A stretch of DNA of 64,000 bases. Origin: Erythroxylum novogranatense (taxonomy: Eukaryota; Streptophyta; Magnoliopsida; Malpighiales; Erythroxylaceae). The notes under the pieces are model-generated. The model was given only the letters and a program-made list of their open reading frames with translations. It was not told where the DNA came from and did not search any database. Each line of letters opens with the position of its first letter. The stretch's first letter is position 1. Positions 11,732 through 21,723 of this stretch are shown in pieces. Made by a program: the position numbers and the translations under genes. Location: the NCBI GenBank assembly GCA_029891385.1, contig CM057227.1:93458818-93522817 (forward strand), read 5' to 3'.

Positions 11732-12314
11732 TGTTAGGCCCCAAATTGTTTTTCTTGATGTTATTAAGTATGAATTATGTTGATTGTACAAATTGTTGCA
11801 TAGTTTGATTTTTATTGAAAGTATTAATGGAAAATTAAGATTAATTTGAGATTAGTGTGAAATAAGTGGTTAAGAAAGAGTAAAATGTATGAGGGCAAAA
11901 TGGGCAAGTCACTTAAGGGTAAGAGGTTTTAGGCTTATCAAGGAGGGCATTTAGTACTTGTGTTATCTTTTAGGGCTTAAGAAATAGAAAGGAGATAGAA
12001 AAGAAAGAAAGGAAAATAAAAAGAAGAGAGAAAGGAGAAGATAGTCGTGGGAAGAGAAGAAGAAGAAGAGAAAAAGGAGGAAAGCTAGAGTTAAGGATTT
12101 TCAAAGTTTTGAAGCATTCATCAGGTATGTTAAGCTCTTTTATTCTTGTTGAGATGGATTGAACCTTAGTATTGCTTGAAATGAGGTAGAATCGATGGAG
12201 TTAGGGTTTTCAGAAACTTTGGTTAAATCCATGGGTTTTTGTGTTTGTTGACGATTTTGTGTTAAAATGAGCCTAAAAAGGAAGTATAGGACATGATTCA
12301 AGAGTTACATGTGT
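11732..12314 (+). repeat. 5' fragment of D LTR in duplication unit 1
   Basis: Starts TGTTAGGCCCC, like the complete LTR at 12739, and runs 583 bp before the duplication boundary. It is a copy of the LTR head created by the tandem duplication, not a separate insertion. Confidence 0.85.
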
Positions 12315-13322
12315 CGTAAATATCAGTTTTTTCGTCTCCTTCACTTGTTTCTTTACTTTTTACACTTCGCATTTACTATTTGTCCTCACAAGTTTGGAGG
12401 AGAGCCATTTAGATAAATAGCTTCTTTTGTTTTCCTTTCATTTTACAATAATACTTTCTTAGTCCCTTCATGAACTTCTATGCATTTGAGCTTCATCTAC
12501 ATTTTCATTGAGGACAATGTGTGCTTTAAGTGTGGGGAAGCAGCTGTTTCCCCATTTATCTTTCATATTGCATGATTGTTGACAGTATGATTATGAATTG
12601 CTGGCTATTGGTGCATTCTGTCGACTAACTTGGTAAATTTTACACTTTTCTGTCATTCTGCATCTCTTCGCCACGACGAGCGATCACACGTCGCGACGAA
12701 GCTATTCTTTCGAATGCGTACACGTCGCGACGTCCGCATGTTAGGCCCCAAATTGTTTTTCTTGATGTTATTAAGTATGAATTATGTTGATTGTACAAAT
12801 TGTTGCATAGTTTGATTTTTATTGAAAGTATTAATGGAAAATTAAGATTAATTTGAGATTAGTGTGAAATAAGTGGTTAAGAAAGAGTAAAATGTATGAG
12901 GGCAAAATGGGCAAGTCACTTAAGGGTAAGAGGTTTTAGGCTTATCAAGGAGGGCATTTTAGTACTTGTGTTATCTTTTAGGGCTTAAGAAATAGAAAGG
13001 AGATAGAAAAGAAAGAAAGGAAAATAAAAAGAAGAGAGAAAGGAGAAGATAGTCGTGGGAAGAGAAGAAGAAGAAGAGAAAAAGGAGGAAAGCTAGAGTT
13101 AAGGATTTTCAAAGTTTTGAAGCATTCATCAGGTATGTTAAGCTCTTTTATTCTTGTTGAGATGGATTGAACCTTAGTATTGCTTGAAATGAGGTAGAAT
13201 CGATGGAGTTAGGGTTTTCAGAAACTTTGGTTAAATCCATGGGTTTTTGTGTTTGTTGACGATTTTGTGTTAAAATGAGCCTAAAAAGGAAGTATAGGAC
13301 ATGATTCAAGAGTTAGATGTGT
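12315..13322. repeat. tandem duplication, unit 2 (1008 bp)
   Basis: Second copy of the unit at 11308-12314, directly adjacent. After its end the sequence continues into the rest of the D LTR, so this copy carries the continuous LTR. Confidence 0.95.
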
Positions 13323-14913
13323 TGCATTTGAGAAAGGAAAGGATTAAGGTTTGAAAATGTCAAAAATCTGGGTTTCAGAGTCGATCTCCAGCCCGCACAT
13401 CGCGACGTGCCAGGCCGCACGCCGCGACGTGCGTAAGGGCCGCACGCCACGACGTGCCAGGCCGCACGTCGGGACGAGGGAGCCTTCGTCGCGGCGAGGC
13501 CCAGTTTCTAGCAAAGATGTCTTTTAGTATTTTGAGCATATCTTTCACTACAGAAGTCCTTTTGAGGTGATTTTTTAGGCGTTGTAAACTAGATTCATAG
13601 ATCTACAAGTTTTGTGAAGAAAAGAAATTCTCAATCAGTCTTTAAGGATATGAAATTTTGGATGGAAGTTCAGAATAGAAATATTGTTTCAGCATGAGTT
13701 ATTGAATGGGATTTTGGTTCTTGTTTTAGGAAATCAAGTGAGGCAAGAGGAGCAAGGGGAACAAGAGGAAAGACATTCCTAAGCAAGTTTTAAGCAAGAA
13801 TTCCAAGGTGGGTTCATGTTTATAACAGAGTAAATAAGTTACTCATTGTTTTGTTCAAATCAAGAAAGATTTAATGCTTTAAATTGCATCATCAATGATT
13901 GCATTACATGCTATTGTGAAATGATTATATCTTGCTATATTATTTACATTCATGATTATTAACAAGGTTTTCAAAAAGGGGTGTTCTCCTTTCAAGAATA
14001 CATGTACATGAAATCATGTTTTACGAAATATATGACAAGCAAGTTTACAAGCAAGTGCTAGTTTGGCAAACAAGTTTACAAGAACATGAATCATGCATAT
14101 TTATGTGGGTTTGCGGTATGTCCCTCACGAACAGTCAAGTGCACATTGAATCATGAAAAGGCTTCTCCTGCCTGCCCGCAAGTGGCACAGGGTTTCTCAC
14201 AAGGATTCCCTCATGAAACTACGTCTACACATAATCATTCCGATGGGAATGTGTAGTACGTCCTGAATCAGGAACTAACCTAAACCATCATGTTATGTTA
14301 TGTTATGTTATGTGATTATGATCAGTTATTATGTTTCATGCATCATGAATTGTTCAAGAATCAAGCATTTTTCAAGATAATGACTCATACATGCTCAATT
14401 GCTATGATTTTAACAAGTACCACGGCAATGAGTTATTTTTGAATACTTTTGCTTATTGCTATATTATGAATATGTTCCCACAAGCTTTATAGCTCACCCC
14501 CTCTATTTTTCCTCATTCAGGTGATGAGCAAGAGACCGAGTGAGTCATGAGTTATGGCAGCACTCCATTTTGTTATGTTTACTTCTTTTCAATGTTATAT
14601 ATTTTGGAAGTCAAGGCATTAATTACATTTCAAGTACTATTGGTTCAAGGGTCTTTTGTATTTTTGGCTCTTGATCTCGAAGTTGTAATTTGGTTTGAAA
14701 TGTTCTTAAAGCTTTGTGGAACTCATCTTTTGGATAATGATTTATGGATATGTTTGTTTTAAAGCATGAAAGTAAGTTTTGAGTTTGTTCACGATGGGTC
14801 CATTGAACTTCCGATGGTCTCTTTCCTCAATCATTTAATTTACATGTTTCGCCCCACACATACAACACCACGCTCTCATGTCCGATGTTGGGCTCCGGCA
14901 GCGGGGTCCAACA
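12739..14913 (+). repeat. 5' LTR of chromovirus D
   Basis: LTR of about 2.2 kb starting TGTTAGGCCCC and ending GGTCCAACA, followed after five bases by a primer-binding site and then gag. Its last 45 bp are the reverse complement of the first bases of the LTR fragment at 63883-64000, so D and Q are related. A GC-rich palindrome cluster lies at 13390-13500 inside an AT-rich LTR. A (GTTAT)n run is at about 14293-14313. Confidence 0.85.
13390..13500. repeat. GC-rich CGTCGCGACG-type cluster in D LTR
   Basis: Contains variants CATCGCGACG, CGCCGCGACG, CGCCACGACG, CGTCGGGACG and CGTCGCGGCG, separated by TGCCAGGCCGCA-type spacers. It is strikingly GC-rich compared with its flanks. Confidence 0.75.
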
Positions 14914-14918
14914 TGTTG

Positions 14919-14930
14919 TGGTATCAGAGA
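14919..14930 (+). other. primer-binding site of element D
   Basis: TGGTATCAGAGA, one mismatch from the initiator-Met tRNA primer-binding site TGGTATCAGAGC, five bases inside the 5' LTR of D. Confidence 0.8.
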
Positions 14931-15075
14931 GGCCTAAGTTTTGGTCTAGGGCTGCATGACATTGTTTTCAAGGAATAACTGCATTGTTTTACATGATTTG
15001 AACTATTTTTGCATGCTTTGGGGATTGTTTTACTTGAACTAAAGTTTTCAATGGTTTTATATTCAAGTAGTGAAC

Positions 15076-17170
15076 ATGCCACCTCGAAAGAGAACTCGGG
15101 GAGCTATGACTCGATCTCATTCTCGTCAAGGGAGCACGGATGAATCCCATATTCCTCAGGATGCTGGGACATATTCTGTTCCGATTTCAGAGGCACCTAG
15201 CTTGCAACAAGAAGTGCCTCCTCCGCCTCCTCCTATGCCTCAGGGAAATCCCATGGATCTGAGTTTCTTTCAAGCCTTTGCTCAGGCTTTCACGTATGTC
15301 ATGGGTCAGAGGTCTCAGGTCCCGATGCAAGCTCCAGTAGACAGGAGTGGGCAGTATGATAAGCTCCGCAAGTTTGGGGTTGTGGATTTCAGTGGGACGA
15401 CGAATCCAGAAGAGGCTGAAGCTTGGTTGAAGAGGATCGAGAGGGTTCTAGTACAGATGATCGCGTACGGTCCGAGTATTCACAATACACTGCGGAAAAG
15501 ACCATACAAGAACATCACATATAATCGAAAACACGAAGGATTAACGAAAATACCTTATTTTCGTGGGTGGATTGCTTCTTTTTCGGATTCCAAGACACTG
15601 CAAATCGCTAATGCCCTCTACCGGTATCCACACGAGCATGCACGATCCGGGCTGCGGCTGTAGTGTGCTAGCACTTCCTGAAACACTTTCTGAATGCCGC
15701 ACGATCTTTCTCTCTTGGATGGCGGCTAGGGTTTCGTGAAAAACTTATTATCTTACAATTAGTTTCATTATTATTCTAACGAGACCTAAGTTTCTCTTTT
15801 TATAGAGAAACCCTAATCTCATTTAGGCCCTAATAAGTTTCGGCCCATTATATCTCATATAATAGAAGCCCGACAACTTAATTAAATCTAGCCCAATAAA
15901 TATATCTAAATATATTTATTCAACACCTAATAAATTAGGCCCAAGAGAGTAAGCCGGATCACATAACTCTTTGTGTGCGATCAGAGGCTCATTTGATGTT
16001 GGCAATGGGCGATCACACTTGAGGCCCATAAGTCATAAACGGCCTCTAACAAGACATTATGACTACCCAAATCAAATGAGGATCAATAATCCGATTTAAC
16101 TTGTAACTATGGTTATAGGCTCTCGATCCTTTGTAACACGATATCAAGATTAATCACAAGGCATGGTACATGTCAACCTTTGATTAATCATAGTTTCTTG
16201 ATCCCAAGTTGGTGATTATAACAAATGACATTGATGACTCTTCATCAATTCATTTGAGCACGACCATGCATTTCTTCAGTCACACTTGTCAAGAGGCCTA
16301 AATGATATCTCTCTCATTTAAGAGAGGTACAAATCCCATCTACGTCATTCACGTCCCTCCGCATGATTCACTTAGTGTCCAACATAATACTATTTGTTAT
16401 TCGGTTAAAAATAACTTAGTCTAATATCAAAACACTAAATTCCTCATGTAGGGAACCATGATGACTTCAGGTCAAAGGACTAAAGTCAAACCATATAAAG
16501 AATCACTAATGACATGAAACCATGTAGTATTCTTTATGTGGGTCAGATCCAATATATGTTCTCTAACATATATCTATGTTTCGATTTGATATCTCATATC
16601 CATGATCGAGAAAGCGTGATCATCAATCGAACACATACTAGTCTTAATTCATTATTGTTCCACCAATAATGATCGACCGAGACGATCTAGAATAGTGTTA
16701 TAACGCTTATGATTTTACTATCAAGTCACATACTTGATGACATAAGTCTAATACTATTCATGGAATGTAAATCACATTACATAAATGAAATACAAGCATA
16801 TATAATATGAATACCTCATAATATATTATTAACAAATCATAATGTTAATACACGAATCACAAATGTTCATTGGCCTAGGGCACACTACTAATAATGAAAT
16901 GCTCAGATGAGGACAAGTTAGATTATGCAGTCAGTTTGTTACAGGGAGATGCACTACATTGGTGGGAATCAGTGCCTTACAGTCAGGTTGTGCCACCAGT
17001 GCTGTCATGGAGGGACTTTGTGGAAATGTTCAAAAAGAAGTATCTCTCCAGAGTCTATGTGCAAGATAAGGCCAGGGAGTTTATGAACCTCACTTAGAGG
17101 GACATGAGTGTGAGGGAGTACGAGCTGAAGTTCACACAGCTTTCCCGTTATGCAACCAACAATGTGGCGA
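15076..17170 (+). pseudogene. Gag of chromovirus D, split by a solo LTR
   Basis: Gypsy capsid gene of the Tekay type. It starts MPPRKRTRGAMTRSH (compare MPPRRRTRG of element C), has a proline-rich stretch (PPPPPPMPQGNP), then DKLRKFGVVDFSGTTNPEEAE and WLKRIERVLVQM. It is interrupted at about 15457 by a solo copia LTR. The second half resumes at about 16892 with KCSDEDKLDYAVSLL, GDALHWWESV and FVEMFKKKYLS (Retrotrans_gag core), a stop at 17095, then MSVREYELKFTQLSRY up to about 17170, where homology ends abruptly. No protease or RT of D was found in the window. Confidence 0.85.
15458..16891 (-). repeat. solo LTR of copia family B in D gag
   Basis: About 1.43 kb that aligns along its whole length with the B-family LTRs at 1761, 38441 and 55601. 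No internal sequence follows, so it is a solo LTR. Both ends are slightly decayed (TGATCGCG instead of TGTTGGATCGCG; CTAATA instead of CTAACA). The flanks share ATG, consistent with a degraded target duplication. It carries many sites where CAG or CTG of other copies reads CG. Confidence 0.88.
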
Positions 17171-17191
17171 TGTGGTTATGAGTATGCTTAC

Positions 17192-17264
17192 CTTGAAATT
17201 CCTTGAACTGACCATCTGCATACTCATCAATAGCATCAACCATGTAGAGCTCTTCATCATCCTT
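17192..17264 (-). pseudogene. HSP90 gene fragment
   Basis: On the minus strand this encodes DDEELYMVDAIDEYADGQF followed by KEFQ. It closely resembles the conserved HSP90 middle-domain segment LYMVDAIDEYAVGQLKEF. The coding segment ends CAAG and is followed by GTAAGC, a good 5' splice site. Alternatively the reading frame continues as GK, as in the intact protein. Only this short piece of the chaperone is visible; no ATPase domain or other exon was found nearby. It lies directly beside the broken gag of D. I infer capture by a transposon or another rearrangement, because nothing else of an HSP90 gene is present. Confidence 0.7.
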
Positions 17265-18345
17265 ATGTTAATATAGTTGTACTTCTTGATGTAAATGTCT
17301 AAACGTAGCTACACTTGTTGATGTAAATGTTATTGTTACATTTCAGATATTATGGACTGAGACATCAATAGCTCCTGCAGTTGTGCCTTTTTTTCCAGTG
17401 GTGCAATATCTAGAGGTATTTATGTTGTTTTAGCATATGGGTAGGTGCATGCCTTTTTTCTTGGCAGAAGCATATGTTTATGTGCATGCCTTTTTACTTT
17501 CCATAAGCATATGTTTAGGTGCATGCCTTGTAAGTGCTCAACTGATTGTAGTTGTTCTTCACATAAATTGCATTTATTGATTAAATTTAGGAAAGGTAAC
17601 CTATCCAAGGTTGGAGTTAATCCATGAACATCGACCTCTAGAGGAATGAGACTTTAGGAGGCAGATTGCTATCCCAAACAAACCTGTTCTTCAAATCAGC
17701 AGCTGTGAGAAGAAATGTGAATTTGTTTTGAGTAAACTATGTGAATCGATTATACCTATAAGGATTTTTTAGCTTGTGGCATTGAATGCATGAATCTTTT
17801 AGCTTGTGGCATTGAATCTTATATATGCTTAACTCTACAACAAAGTCCTTAGCATTTACAGAATGAGGAAGCATAATGTAGGCAACATCAGTATCTTTTT
17901 TCTGTTTACGTAAGGATTAATATGTTGTTTAGAGACATAACCTGAATTGCTTTAATGTCAATTCCATAAGTTATGGTTAACATGTAAAAATCCCCATTTC
18001 GGCTTATGCATGTTAACATTGTCAATATGATGTAAGTGTTTGTATTTGATATTAACATTTCATTGTACATATGGTAGACAATATGTTCTTCATAATCAGC
18101 CTAGGATTTTAGTCTTTCAAACATATTGCAATGCCTTGTCTTTATATGCAGCATCCATGTCCTATAATGAATGACTTCTTGCTGTCTTTGATTGACTGTT
18201 TGTTTAAACTGAATTTGATTGACTGTTTATTTTAACTGAATGTTGATTTGCTTCACTACTTTCTTAGCTTTGAACCTACATATATACAACTATTTGATAA
18301 GGACAATGTCTGCATAGTTTGATTCATTGGTTTATTTCTATTCAG
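17265..18345. other. unassigned sequence in CACTA region
   Basis: No clear gene. It contains a triplicated motif, GCATATGTTTA with TGCATGCCTT, at about 17430-17530. Two short minus-strand stretches could be exon remnants (around 17655-17705 and 17830-17895), but I could not assign them. Confidence 0.4.
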
Positions 18346-18409
18346 AGTTTGTGCAATCAATTGGGATTTGGCTTCATTCTGAAGGGGCAAAACTTGCGGG
18401 GAAGATCAA
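18346..18409 (+). pseudogene. exon-like segment, unidentified
   Basis: A 64-bp open segment bounded by a good 3' splice site (TTTCTATTCAG) and a 5' splice site (GTAATT). One frame reads EFVQSIGIWLHSEGAKLAG. I do not recognise the protein. It may be another captured exon, on the strand opposite the syntaxin and HSP90 pieces. Confidence 0.3.
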
Positions 18410-19532
18410 GTAATTCTGTATTTTTACTCTCAGCTGCTATTTTTATGTTTGCAGAACTGCTTGACCTTTATGGAGCTTGTAGTTATTTGCTTGATGGAAA
18501 TCTTGTGAATGTACTTACTAGCATGTCGCATTTAATTGGAATATATCCCATTATTTGAATTAAATAGGTGGATCAGTGAACTAATTATAGCTATCAGTTG
18601 ATGATGATTTGGGCAAGGGAGTTTTTATGTTCAATTTAAACAAATAATGCTGGTAAATGTCCTGGCAATAACGTAATCTACATCTTATCATTGGACAGTG
18701 AGTAGGTTGATGATGTTTCAAATGTACTGAAAAGTAGATTTGCCAGGACATTTTAGATATATTTTAGATATATCTTCAGCTATATAAATATGTGGTACTA
18801 ATTTAGGTTAAAATGGAAATATCTCCTTACAACTATTTCTTCCTCTTTGAAATTTTTCAAGAACTTGATCAATTTATTATCAATACATGCATGTATTCAT
18901 TTGGATCAGGGGTTCATTTTTTCTGGTAGTAGATCACAATCCTCTAGAAAGTAGATACCCTTTTCCACAATAATTTTCTATATTGTTGATGATGTAAGTG
19001 AGTATGCTGATGATGTCTCAATAGAAAAAGTATATTTCAGATATACATTTTCAGTTGACATCTTCAGCTACTTTCATTGAAGGATGAATTTTAAATGAAA
19101 CACACACTGTGAAGGTCTTCTATTAATTGATAGAAATATACTTTCATTGTTCAATCCCTTTATTCCTTTATTTCTGTGAAGGTCTTCTATTAATTGATAG
19201 AAATATACTTTCATTGTTCAATCCCTTTATTCCTTTATTTCTGTGAAGGTCTTCTATTAATTGATAGAAATATGATCGATGTGACTAGCAGTTAGCTTCT
19301 TTGACTGATGAAAGCCATGGAACTTCATATTAATTTGACTTTTATCCTTCTAAGGAAAACAATGACTTGCTCGATTGAGAAAGGACATAAACACATCTAA
19401 AATCATGTAGGTTTCCGTTTAGATTATCCTTTGATTTATCAAATACCAAAGATTCGATTAACAGTCTTGTCTTTGATTTACGTAAACATGAAAAGCTTAC
19501 AAGCCTTGATACTGGACACACAATAAATATAC
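18410..19532. other. unassigned AT-rich sequence
   Basis: No recognised coding sequence apart from a 67-bp tandem repeat at 19108-19272, listed separately. Motifs around 18640-18760 and 18990-19070 (ATTTCAGATATA, TTGATGATGT) recur loosely. Confidence 0.4.
19108..19272. repeat. 67-bp tandem repeat, about 2.4 copies
   Basis: The GTGAAGGTCTTCTATTAATT start recurs at 19109, 19176 and 19243, an exact period of 67 bp. The first two units look identical and the third is partial. Confidence 0.9.
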
Positions 19533-20205
19533 CTCTCCTCTTCCCATTTCTTGAATCGCCTTTTGAAAGATTTGCTCACTGTTCCCAGTTTCAATCAGGT
19601 GGTCAATTGACTATTACAATTCACAGAATTTCACTCCATTACAATGATATCCATGTGAAGATTGTGATTTCATTTTTAATTGTCCAACCTCACCTCTTCA
19701 TCTTGTCTGCTTCCAGTAACTGTCCATCATAGGTTATAAACAAGTGAAACCAAGCAGAAATAAAGGTAGACACGGTAGCAAAAGAGAAATCATTACGTCA
19801 TAGTTTATTGATTCCAGTTTGGCTTTAACATTTCGAGCAGTTTTACCCACTTCATCTATGTCTTTTTGCATACGATTCTTGATAGCTACAGCATATTGCA
19901 TTAATACAGAAAACAGAAGTATAGTTTCTAGCAAGTTCATTAGTTTAAAGCCTCCAAGAAGATGAAGATAAAATGCTTCATGAATATCATAAATCTATAG
20001 TTATAGATGGAATTAGAAAATGTTTTCCTCATTACAGCAGCCCTTGCACTCTAGTCTCAGTATGAGTTGGCCAACTGTGAGCTAGCTTATTTCGTTGAAG
20101 TATGCCATGTATTCAAATTCACTTGTATTCATAGTTACGAGATAAAAGTTCTACCTTTCATCGCAGATGCTTTTATTCTTGATTTTGATTCCTCATTTTC
20201 TTCCA
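19533..20205 (-). pseudogene. syntaxin (plant SYP1-type Qa-SNARE) gene fragment
   Basis: Four minus-strand exon pieces with splice sites. Near 20205-20155: NEESKSRIKASAMK, donor GTAGAAC. 19885-19797: IKNRMQKDIDEVGKTAR then NVKAKLESIN, acceptor CTGTAG and donor GTAATG; the codon split G|CT joins the two exons in phase. 19723-19694: TVTGSRQDEE, donor GTGAGG. 19610-19533: [15 protein letters not shown], ending GRGE, donor GTATAT. Order and sequence match the N-terminal Habc and linker part of plasma-membrane syntaxins (SYP12/SYP13-like), which mediate vesicle fusion. The exon region between ESINYD and TVTG is missing, as are the SNARE motif and membrane anchor. It is therefore a non-functional genomic fragment that retains introns, not a retrocopy. 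Confidence 0.85.
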
Positions 20206-20530
20206 TGTAAAAGTCAGATTACAAGTATACTATAAAGTATTAGCTATTTATTGTTTCTTCAATTCAAAAGTCTATGAAACAAATAGCAATTGGCGGATGC
20301 CACACTTTCTTGCATGATTGCAATGTAAACTATGAACGAAATTAGAGATGTCCTTCCAAAGGAAGGACGAGAACAAATGTTCACCAATCAAACAGATTCA
20401 TGGCATGACCATCATCTCTACCTTGTTATTATCATGTTACTAACATTTCTATCATGCCATACACTAATCAACACCAAACAATCAAATTTTACACTACCTT
20501 ATCACTATCACTAATGTAGGTGAACGTCTT

Positions 20531-20760
20531 GATGAGGTAATACTTTCAGATGCTTTCTTCTGCTTGGATGTTAATTGATTTTTTAGTTAAGAAATACAGT
20601 ATATGATCTAACTTTTGATTATTATTATGGAATTTAACAAATGTAGGTGAGGTAATACTGTCAGATGCTTGCTTTTGCTTGGATGTTAATTGATTTTTTA
20701 GTTAAGAAATGCAGTATGATCTAAGTTTTGATGATTATTCTAGAATTTAGCATCAATTTG
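20531..20760. repeat. imperfect tandem duplication, about 115 bp unit
   Basis: TGAGGTAATACTTTCAGATG at about 20533 recurs with one change at about 20648. Both are followed by TTGGATGTTAATTGATTTTT and a similar AT-rich tail. Confidence 0.75.
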
Positions 20761-21189
20761 CACTTCAGAAGGATATAGACAAGTTTATTCTACTGACATA
20801 GAGACCCAGATGATATGCCTAACTCTCAGAAGTCAAAATATGCAGCTGTAGTCTGTCTAGATATACAAAGCAGTGGTCTGTCTAGATATCTGATTAATTG
20901 TTGTTCTTCTGTAGACACCAGAGCAGTTGCAAAAGGAGAAATATTATAGATAACTTGTTTATTATTTAAGACTTATTGAAGAATTACCATAACAAGAAAA
21001 TTGTTCAAGGTTGCGGTTTAAAGATTGTATTCCATGAGGCATTCAATTCTTTAAATTGGGGATTTAAATTTTCTAAAAGTATTTACCTTTCTAAGTCTAT
21101 TTCTAGAATGGATCCACTAATGATTAACCACTTGATGATGTGAATTATGATTGTGCATATAAATAATGCATAAACTTGTCAACTGCAGA

Positions 21190-21330
21190 TCCTTCATGTT
21201 GTGCATAATGCATATCATGTTGATTGGCAGATTGCACAATGCACAATCTACCAATGCATGTTGCCAATTCACAATGCATGTTGATATGCATTATGCACAA
21301 TGCCCAAATGCAGAATGAACAATCTGCCAA
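21190..21330. repeat. imperfect inverted repeat (hairpin-forming)
   Basis: TTGTGCATAATGCATATCATG on the left pairs with a nearly complementary TGATATGCATTATGCACAA on the right, and TTGGCAGATTG pairs with CAATCTGCCAA. The TGCA-rich core repeats the ACAATGCA motif several times. Confidence 0.7.
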
Positions 21331-21723
21331 TGCATCTCATCGACACTCACAATTGCACAATCTGCTTCTCTACCACAAAGAACACTTCATTTTGTATGAT
21401 ACTTTTTTTTTGTTCTAAAGATTGCTGCATTTGAATAAGGTATACATGACACTCATGCAAAAGAACATTTCAGTTTTCTCTAAATTTTATCTTCTAACTG
21501 TGAATCATCTAAGTTATCAGTTTATTTTCATGTTAATTAGGATAGTTATTATTTCATTATACAACAATCCTTAACTAGTTGGAGTCATTTTGGGTCAAAC
21601 TTTATCTTCTGCAACATTTATCTTCAGTAACATTTTCTTGTTGCCTTTCAAGTGAACACTGGAAATGCATTTGGTTTTGAACTTTGAAATCTAATCTCAA
21701 TTACGATGCAGGTAATTCATATG

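Larger units (their letters stand above)
11308..12314. repeat. tandem duplication, unit 1 (1007 bp)
   Basis: The first of two directly adjacent near-identical copies. It contains the last bases of the integrase ORF of E, the 3' tail of E (to 11731) and the first 583 bp of the LTR of element D. It differs from unit 2 by at least one single-base indel (near 11951) and one substitution near the end (TTACATG against TTAGATG). Confidence 0.95.
20206..21700. other. unassigned sequence with local repeats
   Basis: No gene recognised. It contains an imperfect tandem duplication of about 115 bp (20531-20760) and an AT-rich imperfect inverted repeat (21190-21330). Both are listed separately. Confidence 0.4.

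Noticed and set aside
11623..11808. 61-codon ORF repeated exactly at 12630-12815
   Set aside because: It exists twice only because of the tandem duplication, crosses the E/D junction, and has no family features.
13541..13560. CACTACAGAAG considered as the missing left CACTA terminus
   Set aside because: It lies in the middle of the D LTR, lacks the following AAGGAAAATA sequence and has no subterminal array.
15463..15663. In-frame extension of D gag into the solo LTR
   Set aside because: The extension is translated LTR sequence; true gag homology stops at the insertion and resumes at about 16892.
20332..20514. 60-codon plus-strand ORF starting MNEIRDVLPKEG
   Set aside because: Only a few residues look protein-like, there are no splice or family features, and I could not link it to the nearby syntaxin exons.
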